Origin: an uncultured Eubacteriales bacterium
Lineage (GTDB): Bacteria > Bacillota_A > Clostridia > Oscillospirales > Oscillospiraceae
DNA: 32,466 nt
Assembly (NCBI GenBank): GCA_949742895.1
Contig: CATJRT010000198.1
Span: 1-32,466 of the forward strand
Direction: 5' to 3'
Shown here piece after piece: positions 22,785 to 29,683 of the stretch (within the stretch, counting starts at the first letter, position 1; the number at the start of each line of letters is the position of its first letter). The notes beneath the pieces were generated by a model. That model had not been told where the DNA came from. It saw nothing but the letters and a program-made list of their open reading frames with translations, and did no database searches. A program made the position numbers and the translations under genes.

Positions 22785-23924
22785 AGGTACTCGCTCCTTC
22801 TCGTTGATTTTCTTTCGGTGAAGCGCCAGCTGCCAGTCGTCGATCCCCTTATAATTGGGGTTCCACACCAGCCTCCGGCACGCCATGCCGTTCTTGACAG
22901 CCAGCTCATGGACTTTGGACGCCCCACGATTGACATGGGGGTTGCTGTATTTGTCCATGTCCTCGGCCTCAATGACTTCCTGTGTTCCGTTGCGGTGCAG
23001 AAAGGCGAATAGTTCGTCCAGCCCCGTAGTGTTGTTCACACCCGCCGTCGCCACAAAGGTGCGGCCTGTCAGGGCATGGGTGATGTCCGCTTTCAGCGCG
23101 CCCTCGGTGACATATACCACCCGGGCGCAGGGATCGCCTACAAAATGGATGGGGCTGCCCGAGGTGACGCCCATGGGTTTCCCCGTGGAGCTGAGGGGCA
23201 GGTACTTCGTCCCCTGCTTGTCCGGCGGGGCGTCCTTATCCTTGATGGGGTGATCCAACCGGGTCTGCAAGCCGTGGAGCAGGCCGTCCACACCCCGGAT
23301 GGGGATGAGGATGCCCGCCGTCCGGCTGTGGAACTTCACCGTCCACTTGCCGCTGCTGTCCATGTAAAAGCCGGGGATACCCCGCAGCACGCAGCCCTGT
23401 CCGGCCAGCTGCGCCGCGATGGCGCGGCACAGGTAGGCCGGAGGTGTACTCTTAAAGCCGAACTCAGTAATCTGCCCGTCGGTTAGCCCCCGCACGGTGC
23501 GCAGGTGTTCCCGGTGGGCCGGGGTGAGCGTCAGCATGGCCAGCAGGGCCGTCAGGGTCTTGTGGATGTCCTGATCCGACGCCCGCTGGGACTGGGGAAC
23601 GTCTGGCGGCGATTCGGCCTTGCCTTTGGGCGTGTATTCCCGTCCAGCGCCGCCAGTGCCCAGCGCCTCGCAGATCTCCCGGTAGGCATCCGAGTTGCTG
23701 ACCCCGTGGGCCTTCCCGTACAGGGGCAGCATCCCGCCGCACTCGCCGCAATGGTAGCAGCGCCAGGTGTCGGTCTGCGGGTACAGCCCAAGCCTGCCTC
23801 TGCGGTCACCGCAAAGAGGGCAGTCAGCGTAGGCCACGCGGGAACCCCCTCTCCGCCTGATGTTCAGGCGGAGGAGGGAGGCCACGTCCATGATGCCAAA
23901 GGGGAAATCCGTGTCGCGTGCCAC
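22386..23924 (-). CDS. Primase-type zinc finger and Toprim protein fused to a YodL domain
   Basis: This 512-residue protein has a CHC2-like zinc finger (C35, C38, C56, C59 in CPLCGD and CYHCGECGG). A Toprim-like (DUF3854-type) domain follows near 270-330, with VVYVTEGALKADITHAL and EVIEAEDMDKYSNP. This suggests a DNA primase for element replication. From residue about 385 a YodL-type domain follows (RYRVYQLNLESIKTYPFAFR, FFYCDTVGYTPVQFDA). An internal ATG at 22784 with AAGGAG nine bases before it could start the YodL part alone (133 codons). The annotated start is GTG at 23924 after AAGGAG. Confidence 0.8.
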   Translation of the reverse strand: MARDTDFPFGIMDVASLLRLNIRRRGGSRVAYADCPLCGDRRGRLGLYPQTDTWRCYHCGECGGMLPLYGKAHGVSNSDAYREICEALGTGGAGREYTPKGKAESPPDVPQSQRASDQDIHKTLTALLAMLTLTPAHREHLRTVRGLTDGQITEFGFKSTPPAYLCRAIAAQLAGQGCVLRGIPGFYMDSSGKWTVKFHSRTAGILIPIRGVDGLLHGLQTRLDHPIKDKDAPPDKQGTKYLPLSSTGKPMGVTSGSPIHFVGDPCARVVYVTEGALKADITHALTGRTFVATAGVNNTTGLDELFAFLHRNGTQEVIEAEDMDKYSNPHVNRGASKVHELAVKNGMACRRLVWNPNYKGIDDWQLALHRKKINEKERVPMNHNETGRTQRYRVYQLNLESIKTYPFAFRSLETMRKAGYQQPPADSYRLVYDGELIRAEGETDDSVLERIFIRCNDHLPEGYQGHSLSMSDIVELYEGEDRSFFYCDTVGYTPVQFDAAQAEPMRDVSGDA

Positions 23925-23958
23925 AGGGGGTCAGCTCCTTCCATTGCAGGCCGGAACA

Positions 23959-25122
23959 TCATCCGGCCTGTTTCAGCGATTCCTTCTGGGTCAGGTCATC
24001 CAGCAGCAGCTGACAAGCGGCCTTGGTGATGCTGTCCGCGTCGGGGCAGATGTGGCGGTACCACTTCAGGCTGGCCGGGGCCTCGTCCGCCACCTGGCCC
24101 AGCGTCCAGCCCTTGCGGATGCCGGATGGGGCCTGGACAGCCCGGGCCTGTTCCATGGTCATAAGGGGACAGATCTGCTCCACCGTCATGTCCGCCGTGA
24201 AGGAGGACGGGGCTTCCGCCGCCTGGACAGCTTCCTGCCCGGCGGGTTGAGGCACAGGCTCTGGTCGGGGTTCCTCCTGGGGCACAGGGGCCGGCTTCGG
24301 ATCGGCCGCAGAACCAGCCGCCGCGGACTGGTGGGCGGCGATGTTCACCACAGGGGTTGGGGCACCCTTTTGCGCCCCGGCACCACTCACCACGGCGCCG
24401 CTACGCGGCTGGGGGGCCGACGGGGCAGGCCGCACTGCGGCCTGGGCAACCTGCGCAGTTTGCTTGGACGCACCCGCAGGGGGCGTATCTGCCGCTTTTC
24501 CCAACCCATGAGACGGGCCATCTTTTTTCGGCGGATCAGTCTCCTGCGAACCACCCTGGGTCAAGGCAGGAGATGTGTCCACCGCATCCGCCGATGCAGG
24601 CAGGGGAGTGTTTTCCCCCTGCCGCTGTTCTGCCTGGGACGGCGGGGCCTGCTTATGTGCCTCAGCCGGCGAGGCAGGGGGTTCAGCCCCAACCGTCCTT
24701 TCCGCCGGGGCGGCATCCACCAACTTCCCCGGTGCGCTGCGCGGACGGGGAAGACCCTCCGCCAGCGTCAGGCCGCAGAACTCCGGGCTAAATCCGGCGT
24801 TGGTCAGCACCTCATCCAGCGCCTCGTCCTGAGCGGCGCGGATATACTGCCCGCCCCCGCCTTTCCCGGCGGCACGGGTGGCGGTGAAGCTGGCCATGGG
24901 GTTGCGGTCGTCCTTGTCCCCGAACAGCCGGGCCTCAAAAATCGCCATCTGGTCAGTCACCCGCAGAGGGGCCAGCACCAGCGCACCGTTGGGGCAGGCC
25001 AGCCGGAACCAGGTCTTTTTGTGCTTCAGTTCCAGCGTCCGAACCGTTTCCCCGGCCCCGTTCACCGTTTCCTTCACCAGCTTGCATGGGTCAAAGCCCA
25101 CCGTCTGCATCTCGTTGTTCAT
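23959..25122 (-). CDS. Hypothetical protein with Pro/Ala-rich linker
   Basis: I do not recognise this 387-residue protein. The N-terminal folded part (residues about 1-125: VKETVNGAGETVRTLELKHK, then FRLACPNGALVLAPLRVTDQ) ends near LTNAGFSPEFCGLTLAEG. About 170 residues of Pro, Ala and Gln-rich linker follow. A C-terminal helical part (about 310-387: EQICPLMTMEQARAV, RKGWTLGQVADEAPASLKWY) closes the protein. It lies between the helicase and primase genes, so a DNA-replication or recombination accessory role (for example single-strand binding) is a guess from position only. Confidence 0.75.
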   Translation of the reverse strand: MNNEMQTVGFDPCKLVKETVNGAGETVRTLELKHKKTWFRLACPNGALVLAPLRVTDQMAIFEARLFGDKDDRNPMASFTATRAAGKGGGGQYIRAAQDEALDEVLTNAGFSPEFCGLTLAEGLPRPRSAPGKLVDAAPAERTVGAEPPASPAEAHKQAPPSQAEQRQGENTPLPASADAVDTSPALTQGGSQETDPPKKDGPSHGLGKAADTPPAGASKQTAQVAQAAVRPAPSAPQPRSGAVVSGAGAQKGAPTPVVNIAAHQSAAAGSAADPKPAPVPQEEPRPEPVPQPAGQEAVQAAEAPSSFTADMTVEQICPLMTMEQARAVQAPSGIRKGWTLGQVADEAPASLKWYRHICPDADSITKAACQLLLDDLTQKESLKQAG

Positions 25123-25153
25123 TGTTCAGTTCTCCCTTCATAAAAATAAATAG

Positions 25154-25186
25154 GAGGCGGTCGTGCGTTTTTTTGCACGCTGCCTC
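25154..25186 (-). terminator. Terminator-like hairpin after the helicase gene
   Basis: GAGGC and CGTGC pair with GCACG and GCCTC around an A-rich loop, with a small internal loop. On the minus strand it is followed by CTATTTATTTTTATG, before the next gene's ribosome site. It is probably a partial terminator or processing stem. Confidence 0.5.
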
Positions 25187-25193
25187 AAATTTT

Positions 25194-27464
25194 TTATCCG
25201 GCATTTTTCAATTTCGCCTCGGCGGCCTGTCGGGTCAGCGCCTGATGGTACAGCCCGATGCGCTCCCCCAGCAGGGTGTTTCGTCTGACAGCATCGTTTT
25301 TCCCGACCGCCATATACACCGCCTTCTTCATGCCGACCAGCACCACCCGTTTTTTCGCGCGGGTGACGGCGGTATAGAACAGGTTCCGGCTCAACAGGAT
25401 CTTATGTGCCGGCAGCATGGGGATAATCACCAGGTCGTACTCGCTGCCCTGGGATTTGTGGATGGTACAGGCGTAGGCCAGCTCCAGCTCCCCCAGGCTC
25501 TCCAGCGGGTACTCCGCAAAGCGTCCGTCAAAATCGACGGTGATGGAGTCGGCTTGAACAGAACACACCGTCCCCACCTCGCCATTGTAGGCCCCCATGG
25601 ACACCAACCCGCCGTCCTTGCCGGTGAGCCGCACGTCATAGTCGTTCTTAATCTGCATCACCCGGTCACCCAGTCGGAACAGCCGCCCTCCAAATTGGAC
25701 TTCAGGACGGTCAGGGGAGGCCGGATGGATCTCGTTCTGGATTGCCTCGTTCAGACTGTTGGCGGCGGCTTCCCCCCTGGAACGGAACGGGGAAAGGATC
25801 TGCACCTGCTCCATGCGGATGTATTGCAGCGCCATCTGGTAGTAGTCCCGAACCTGCTGTGCAGCATGGGCCTGATCCTCCGCTTCGATAAACTGGAATT
25901 CCCGGCCATAGTCCAGGCCAGCATTGCCCTCCTTGATAGACTTGGCATTATAGGCGATACGGCTGCCCTTGGCCTGACGGAAAATCTGATCCAACACCGT
26001 CACCGGCACCAGACCAGAACCGATCAGCTCCCGGAACACGCTTCCCGCGCCCACGCTCTCCAACTGGTCGGCGTCACCCACCAGAAGCACCTTGGTCTTA
26101 GGCTTCAGCCGGGTAAACAGCTGGTGGGCCAGCCACATATCCATCATGGAGCACTCGTCCACGATGAGGAAGTCCGCGTCCAGCTCCGTGGTTTTCTGCC
26201 ACCCGCTGTCCTCGTCATGGAGCATCAGCAGACTGTGCAGTGTGGCCGCATCAGATATCCCGGTGGTTTCCGCCATGCGGCGGCTGGCCTTTCCGGTGGG
26301 CGCGCCCAAAGCAATCTTGGCGTCGGGGTACAGCAGCCGGTACGCCTCGATCACTGCCTTCAAAATGGTGCTCTTGCCGGTGCCGGGGCCGCCAGTGATA
26401 ATGGACAGGTTGTGCCGGAACACCATCTCCACCCCCTGGTACTGCATGGGGGACAGCTCAATGGACAGCTTGCCCTTCACCTGCTCCATCACCGGGGCCA
26501 GCATAACAGGTTCCGGCGGTTCCAGCAGCATCTTCACCACCTTGCAGGCGGTCTCGCTCTCCTGGGCGAACACCCGGGGCAGATAGATATTCCCCTTGGC
26601 TGACACCAGCACGTTGTTTTTCACCGCACTGGACAGCTCCCCAACAACCTCGGCCCGCTTGAGCCGCAGGTTCAGCTGTGGGATGCGCTCATTCAGCAGG
26701 GCCATGGCCCCGGTCACCAGCGTTTCCGCCTCCATGTAGAGATTGCCGCTTTCGGTGCGGGATTTTTCCAGGGCGTAGAACAGCGCCCCCTGTACCCGCA
26801 TGGGGTCATGGAGGTCTCCGCCCGACTTGGCCACGATGTCGTCCACCCGCTTGAACCCGTAGCCCGGGATCTGGCACAGCTGGTAAAAGCTCTTGCGTAA
26901 AAGCGCGGCGCTGTCCGGGCCAAAGAAATCGTAGATCTTTTCCGCCGTTTTCCGGCTGATCTTGAAGGGGGCCAGCAGGATCATCAAATCCCGCAGGACG
27001 GTGCTCTCGGCGTAGCCCTGCTTGATCTCCTCCAGCCGCTCCTCGGTGATGCCTCGGATTTCCAGCAGCTTTTCCGGCTGGTGCTCCAGAATGTCCAGGG
27101 ATTCCTCCCCGAACCGGGCCACGATGGCTTCGGCGGTCTTGGGGCCGATGGATTTCAGCAGACCGGAGGACAGATAGCTCAAAATGCCTTCCCTGGTCTG
27201 GGGAATGACCTCCCGCCAGGTGTCCACCTCATAGCGGCAGCCATACTTGCCGTCCGTCCATTCGCCCTCCAGCTCCAGCTTGACGGCGTCCGTCCGGGGC
27301 AGGTCATGGCCCACGGCCACAAAGCGGGTCAGGTGGTCGCTGTACTTGAATGTATCCCGCGCTTTCTCCGGGATCATCGGGTCTGCGGTCTTGAAGCGCA
27401 GGACGCAGAATTTGCTTTCCGGGTTGTGGAACAGCGTCCGTTCAAACGCCGCGACAATGCCCAT
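25194..27464 (-). CDS. recD2: RecD2-type SF1B DNA helicase
   Basis: This 756-residue helicase of the RecD2/TraA-like type unwinds DNA 5' to 3'. The N-terminal region has helix-hairpin-helix repeats (LKSIGPKTAEAIVARFGEES, QIPGYGFKRVDDIVAK). Walker A ITGGPGTGKSTILKA is near residue 360, Walker B is FLIVDECSMMD, motif III is VLLVGDADQLESVGAG, and late motifs include ACTIHKSQGSEYD and TRAKKRVVLVG. The length is typical of the family. It follows the YqaJ nuclease gene by 12 bp, which suggests a replication or recombination module. It is not RecBCD RecD since no RecB or RecC is present. Confidence 0.92.
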   Translation of the reverse strand: MGIVAAFERTLFHNPESKFCVLRFKTADPMIPEKARDTFKYSDHLTRFVAVGHDLPRTDAVKLELEGEWTDGKYGCRYEVDTWREVIPQTREGILSYLSSGLLKSIGPKTAEAIVARFGEESLDILEHQPEKLLEIRGITEERLEEIKQGYAESTVLRDLMILLAPFKISRKTAEKIYDFFGPDSAALLRKSFYQLCQIPGYGFKRVDDIVAKSGGDLHDPMRVQGALFYALEKSRTESGNLYMEAETLVTGAMALLNERIPQLNLRLKRAEVVGELSSAVKNNVLVSAKGNIYLPRVFAQESETACKVVKMLLEPPEPVMLAPVMEQVKGKLSIELSPMQYQGVEMVFRHNLSIITGGPGTGKSTILKAVIEAYRLLYPDAKIALGAPTGKASRRMAETTGISDAATLHSLLMLHDEDSGWQKTTELDADFLIVDECSMMDMWLAHQLFTRLKPKTKVLLVGDADQLESVGAGSVFRELIGSGLVPVTVLDQIFRQAKGSRIAYNAKSIKEGNAGLDYGREFQFIEAEDQAHAAQQVRDYYQMALQYIRMEQVQILSPFRSRGEAAANSLNEAIQNEIHPASPDRPEVQFGGRLFRLGDRVMQIKNDYDVRLTGKDGGLVSMGAYNGEVGTVCSVQADSITVDFDGRFAEYPLESLGELELAYACTIHKSQGSEYDLVIIPMLPAHKILLSRNLFYTAVTRAKKRVVLVGMKKAVYMAVGKNDAVRRNTLLGERIGLYHQALTRQAAEAKLKNAG

Positions 27465-27476
27465 ATCTCATTCCCC

Positions 27477-28520
27477 CTATGCCGCCTGGGCGGCGGCAAA
27501 TTTTACGTTGAACCGTCTGCTCTCGGAGGTGGTGACGTACTGGGCGTAGATATCCGGGTGTGTGTCCTTTAGCCGCAGCAGGTCGTCCCTTGTGATGCTT
27601 TCCCTGTAGCTGGGCTTGAAGGTGACGGTATAGCTGCCATCACCATCCTCACAGACAGCGGAGCAGCTTTCACCCATATTGGCCACGATCAGGGCCTTGA
27701 GACGCTCCATCTGGGCCTCTACCTTTTTTGCCTCAGCACTGAAAAGCGCCTTTTGATCCTTGAGCGCACAGTAGCGGCGCACGTTTTCCGATTGCTCCCC
27801 GGCAAGCTCCACTGGGGCGGCGTCCTTGTAGGACGGGCCAAAACAGCGGCGGATGCTCCGCAGGATCAGTTCACCATCGTCCTCAATGTAGGGCGGCGGT
27901 GTCTTTGCCTGGACATGGGTCAACCAGAAGTTTTCCTCCAGGGCAATCAGTTCACTCTCATAGGCCATGTCCCGGTCAACGCTGCGGATGATGGCCTCGT
28001 CCTCGTTGTTGCCATAGAGGCAGCAGAAGTATGCCTTGTCCAAATCCATGACAGCCATGTAGTGCCGCGCCTGGGCCTCGTAATACTGGGGCACGATGGG
28101 TTTGCCGTCATACTCCCACTTGTCCCGGGCGTTGTAATTGGTGGTCTTGAGTTCCAAGATAGCAGTACCGCCGTCCGGGAGGGTCACCAGCCGGTCCACA
28201 TCGGCCAGCATCCACGGATGCTCCGGGTGCTGGAACATAAATGGCATGGGGCAGACCTTCAGCCCCGTCTTTTTCTCGAAGATTCGGGCCACCAAATCTT
28301 CCAGCAGGTTCCCCATCTCCATGGCTACCCAGTTTTCCTCGTTGTCGTCCATGGGGAGGCCCAGCTTATCGTAGTAGAGGTCTACCCCTGTCCGGAAGGG
28401 CGAGATGCCCAGGACGGATGCCGCGTCACTGCCGCCGATGCCTTGGCGGCGGCATTCCAGCCATTCTTCCCGTGACAGCTCCCCGGTTGGTGTCAGCACG
28501 TTAGGCGGCCTGTTGACCAC
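27477..28520 (-). CDS. YqaJ-family (lambda-type) exonuclease
   Basis: This 347-residue protein is a PD-(D/E)XK nuclease of the YqaJ/lambda-exonuclease family that resects DNA ends for recombination. The N-terminal motif WLECRRQGIGGSDAASVLGI is typical. LEDLVARIFEKKTGL follows, then the catalytic DVDRLV and LELKTTNYN (Asp-Glu-X-Lys) near 130-150, and QYYEAQARHYMAVMDL. No RecT or Redbeta-like annealing partner is visible. The start is GTG at 28520, with AAAGGAGG upstream inside the end of the preceding gene, which it overlaps by 20 bases. Confidence 0.88.
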   Translation of the reverse strand: MVNRPPNVLTPTGELSREEWLECRRQGIGGSDAASVLGISPFRTGVDLYYDKLGLPMDDNEENWVAMEMGNLLEDLVARIFEKKTGLKVCPMPFMFQHPEHPWMLADVDRLVTLPDGGTAILELKTTNYNARDKWEYDGKPIVPQYYEAQARHYMAVMDLDKAYFCCLYGNNEDEAIIRSVDRDMAYESELIALEENFWLTHVQAKTPPPYIEDDGELILRSIRRCFGPSYKDAAPVELAGEQSENVRRYCALKDQKALFSAEAKKVEAQMERLKALIVANMGESCSAVCEDGDGSYTVTFKPSYRESITRDDLLRLKDTHPDIYAQYVTTSESRRFNVKFAAAQAA

Positions 28521-28650
28521 GGCCCTCCGCCTCCTTTCCCGTGAGGCTGCCCCTGGGCTTGCGGGCCTGGAGCTTCCGCTTACCGGATTTCATGGAGCCC
28601 ATGCCGCGCCGAGGGCGGCCTCCGGGCTTCCAAACTGCGTGGTACTTCAT
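28501..28650 (-). CDS. Small basic protein (49 aa), first gene of the long operon
   Basis: The protein is very basic (KYHAVWKPGGRPRRGMGSMK, then SGKRKLQARKPRGSLTGKEA). The ATG at 28650 follows AAAGGGG, a good ribosome site. It ends inside the start of the YqaJ gene, which suggests coupling. It may bind nucleic acid, but I recognise no family. Confidence 0.6.
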   Translation of the reverse strand: MKYHAVWKPGGRPRRGMGSMKSGKRKLQARKPRGSLTGKEAEGRGQQAA

Positions 28651-28712
28651 TTTCTTGATCCCCTTTCTTTATGTGATATATCCTCAAAGCCTTTCGGCAT
28701 TTGGGCAGCAAA

Positions 28713-28783
28713 AAAGCGGGAATCACTGAACTGGCCATGCCAGCACAGCTGATCCACAGATCAGCCTCAGTCATTCCCGCTTT
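28713..28783 (-). terminator. Multi-branched leader terminator before the long operon
   Basis: A 17-bp closing stem (28713-28729 with 28767-28783, one mismatch) encloses two hairpins: CTGGC/GCCAG (28731-28743) and GCTGATC/GATCAGC (28748-28765). On the minus strand six T residues follow. This looks like an intrinsic terminator with a three-way junction placed between the promoter and the first gene, as expected for an attenuator. Confidence 0.65.
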
Positions 28784-28790
28784 GCGCGCT

Positions 28791-28804
28791 GGGGAGAACT
28801 CCCC
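28791..28804 (-). repeat. Palindrome GGGGAG-CTCCCC in the leader
   Basis: A perfect 6-bp palindrome (GGGGAG, two bases, CTCCCC) overlaps the end of the leader peptide stop codon. It lies just before the multi-branched terminator and may be part of a switch. Confidence 0.5.
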
Positions 28805-28869
28805 TATAAAATTAAATTCGCCAGCAGACGCCGCCTCAAATAGGCATGGCTATCCCGCTGACGATACAT
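28804..28869 (-). CDS. Candidate arginine-rich leader peptide (21 aa)
   Basis: The ATG at 28869 has GGAG five bases upstream. The peptide begins MYRQRDSHAY and ends LRRRLLANLIL, with a cluster of Arg codons. It stops right before a palindrome and a terminator in the leader RNA. A longer in-frame reading from a TTG near 29013 has no visible ribosome site. A role in ribosome-mediated attenuation is inferred. Confidence 0.45.
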   Translation of the reverse strand: MYRQRDSHAYLRRRLLANLIL

Positions 28870-29023
28870 ACAATCTCCAGCTGTGCCGTCGTGGTCTGAC
28901 CCCACAGGCGGGGCCGGGACAGCTGTAACCGTGTGCAATGCGAAACCTATCGCTCCCAGGCCGACAGAAGCGGCCTGCCCTCCTGATCGGGGAGGAAACG
29001 CACAAAGGATCAATTACAAAAGG

Positions 29024-29052
29024 ATAGTACCACAATATCTTGCGTCTGTCAA
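29024..29052 (-). promoter_or_regulatory. Strong promoter of the long minus-strand operon
   Basis: TTGACA (29052-29047), a 17-bp spacer and TACTAT (29029-29024) form a near-consensus sigma-70 promoter. The predicted transcript starts near 29017, leaving about 365 nt of leader before the first larger gene. Confidence 0.85.
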
Positions 29053-29057
29053 GATAT
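29035..29057. promoter_or_regulatory. Palindromic operator over the long operon promoter
   Basis: ATATCTTG (29035-29042) and CAAGATAT (29050-29057) are exact inverted repeats, seven bases apart, covering the -35 box and part of the spacer. A repressor bound here would block transcription. The Xre protein of the element is one candidate. Confidence 0.65.
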
Positions 29058-29343
29058 ATACTCTGTATTTTGTGTTTCAAAATTTTTTTGAAAAAATTTC
29101 AAAGAGATGCAGAAAAAACGGGCCCCGTTTCCTATTTATTAAGTATAAGCTCTAAAACCGCACCTTGACAAACGGCGTGAGCCTATAACCCTGTCCCGGC
29201 AGTCATACAGGAGTGGCGGATAGTGCGCATCACGCGCGCCCACCGCAGAATCTGCGCACAGCGCGGCCTGAAATACGCGGTCTGAACGAGAGCGCAGGAA
29301 GTGGGCCGGAGCAGAATTTACACATTTGTTTCAATTTTATATC
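29058..29343. other. Non-coding region with AT block and GC-rich inverted repeats
   Basis: No convincing gene is seen. The left part (29076-29104) is an A/T block (AAATTTTTTTGAAAAAATTT). AAACGGG-C-CCCGTTT lies at 29116-29130. The GC-rich part has GTGCGCA (29223) with TGCGCAC (29253) and the palindrome GCAGAATCTGC between them. Such a layout would suit an origin of replication or transfer, or integrase arm sites, but none is proven. Confidence 0.4.
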
Positions 29344-29372
29344 TTGGCAACTGTAAAATAGCGTAGTATAAT
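29344..29372 (+). promoter_or_regulatory. Promoter of the xis-int genes
   Basis: TTGGCA (29344-29349), a 17-bp spacer and a consensus TATAAT (29367-29372) drive rightward transcription, about 80 bp before the excisionase-like gene. Confidence 0.75.
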
Positions 29373-29453
29373 GTGCCTACCCTGCTAATGGAACAGAAAG
29401 GAGGTACTCGCACGCTTGAATAGTTGCCAGACTGCAAAAGGAGTTATAATATT

Positions 29454-29657
29454 ATGAACGAAACTTGCAGTTCTTCCTGCCAGCGGACCTATACCGTTGA
29501 GCAGGTGGCGGAAATCCTTGGTGTGAGCCTTCGCAAAGCCTACTACCTTTGCGAAAACGCGGATGGGTTCAAAACCATCCGTCTCGGCAAGCGTTGCATC
29601 CGCATCCACAAGGAGTCATTTGACAGATGGCTTGATGGCGGAGGCGATGCTGGCTGA
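29454..29657 (+). CDS. Excisionase-like MerR/HTH_17 DNA-binding protein
   Basis: This 67-residue protein with an HTH_17-type winged helix (YTVEQVAEILGVSLRKAYYL, then TIRLGKRCIRIHKESFDRWL) precedes the integrase, the usual place of an excisionase. Such proteins bend DNA at the att sites to favour excision. I chose ATG 29454 because AAGGAG lies ten bases before it, whereas an upstream TTG has none. It ends about 26 bp before the integrase start. Confidence 0.75.
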   Translation: MNETCSSSCQRTYTVEQVAEILGVSLRKAYYLCENADGFKTIRLGKRCIRIHKESFDRWLDGGGDAG

Positions 29658-29683
29658 CCATCTCGACGAAAGGAATGGCCACA

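Noticed and set aside
28713..28783. The outer stem contains GGAATCACTGA, the same 11 bases as the IS5-family element end, so the structure might be a MITE.
   Set aside because: The match stops after 11 bases, no CTAA duplication flanks the structure, and inner hairpins plus a T-tract fit a terminator better. A genome search for copies would settle it.
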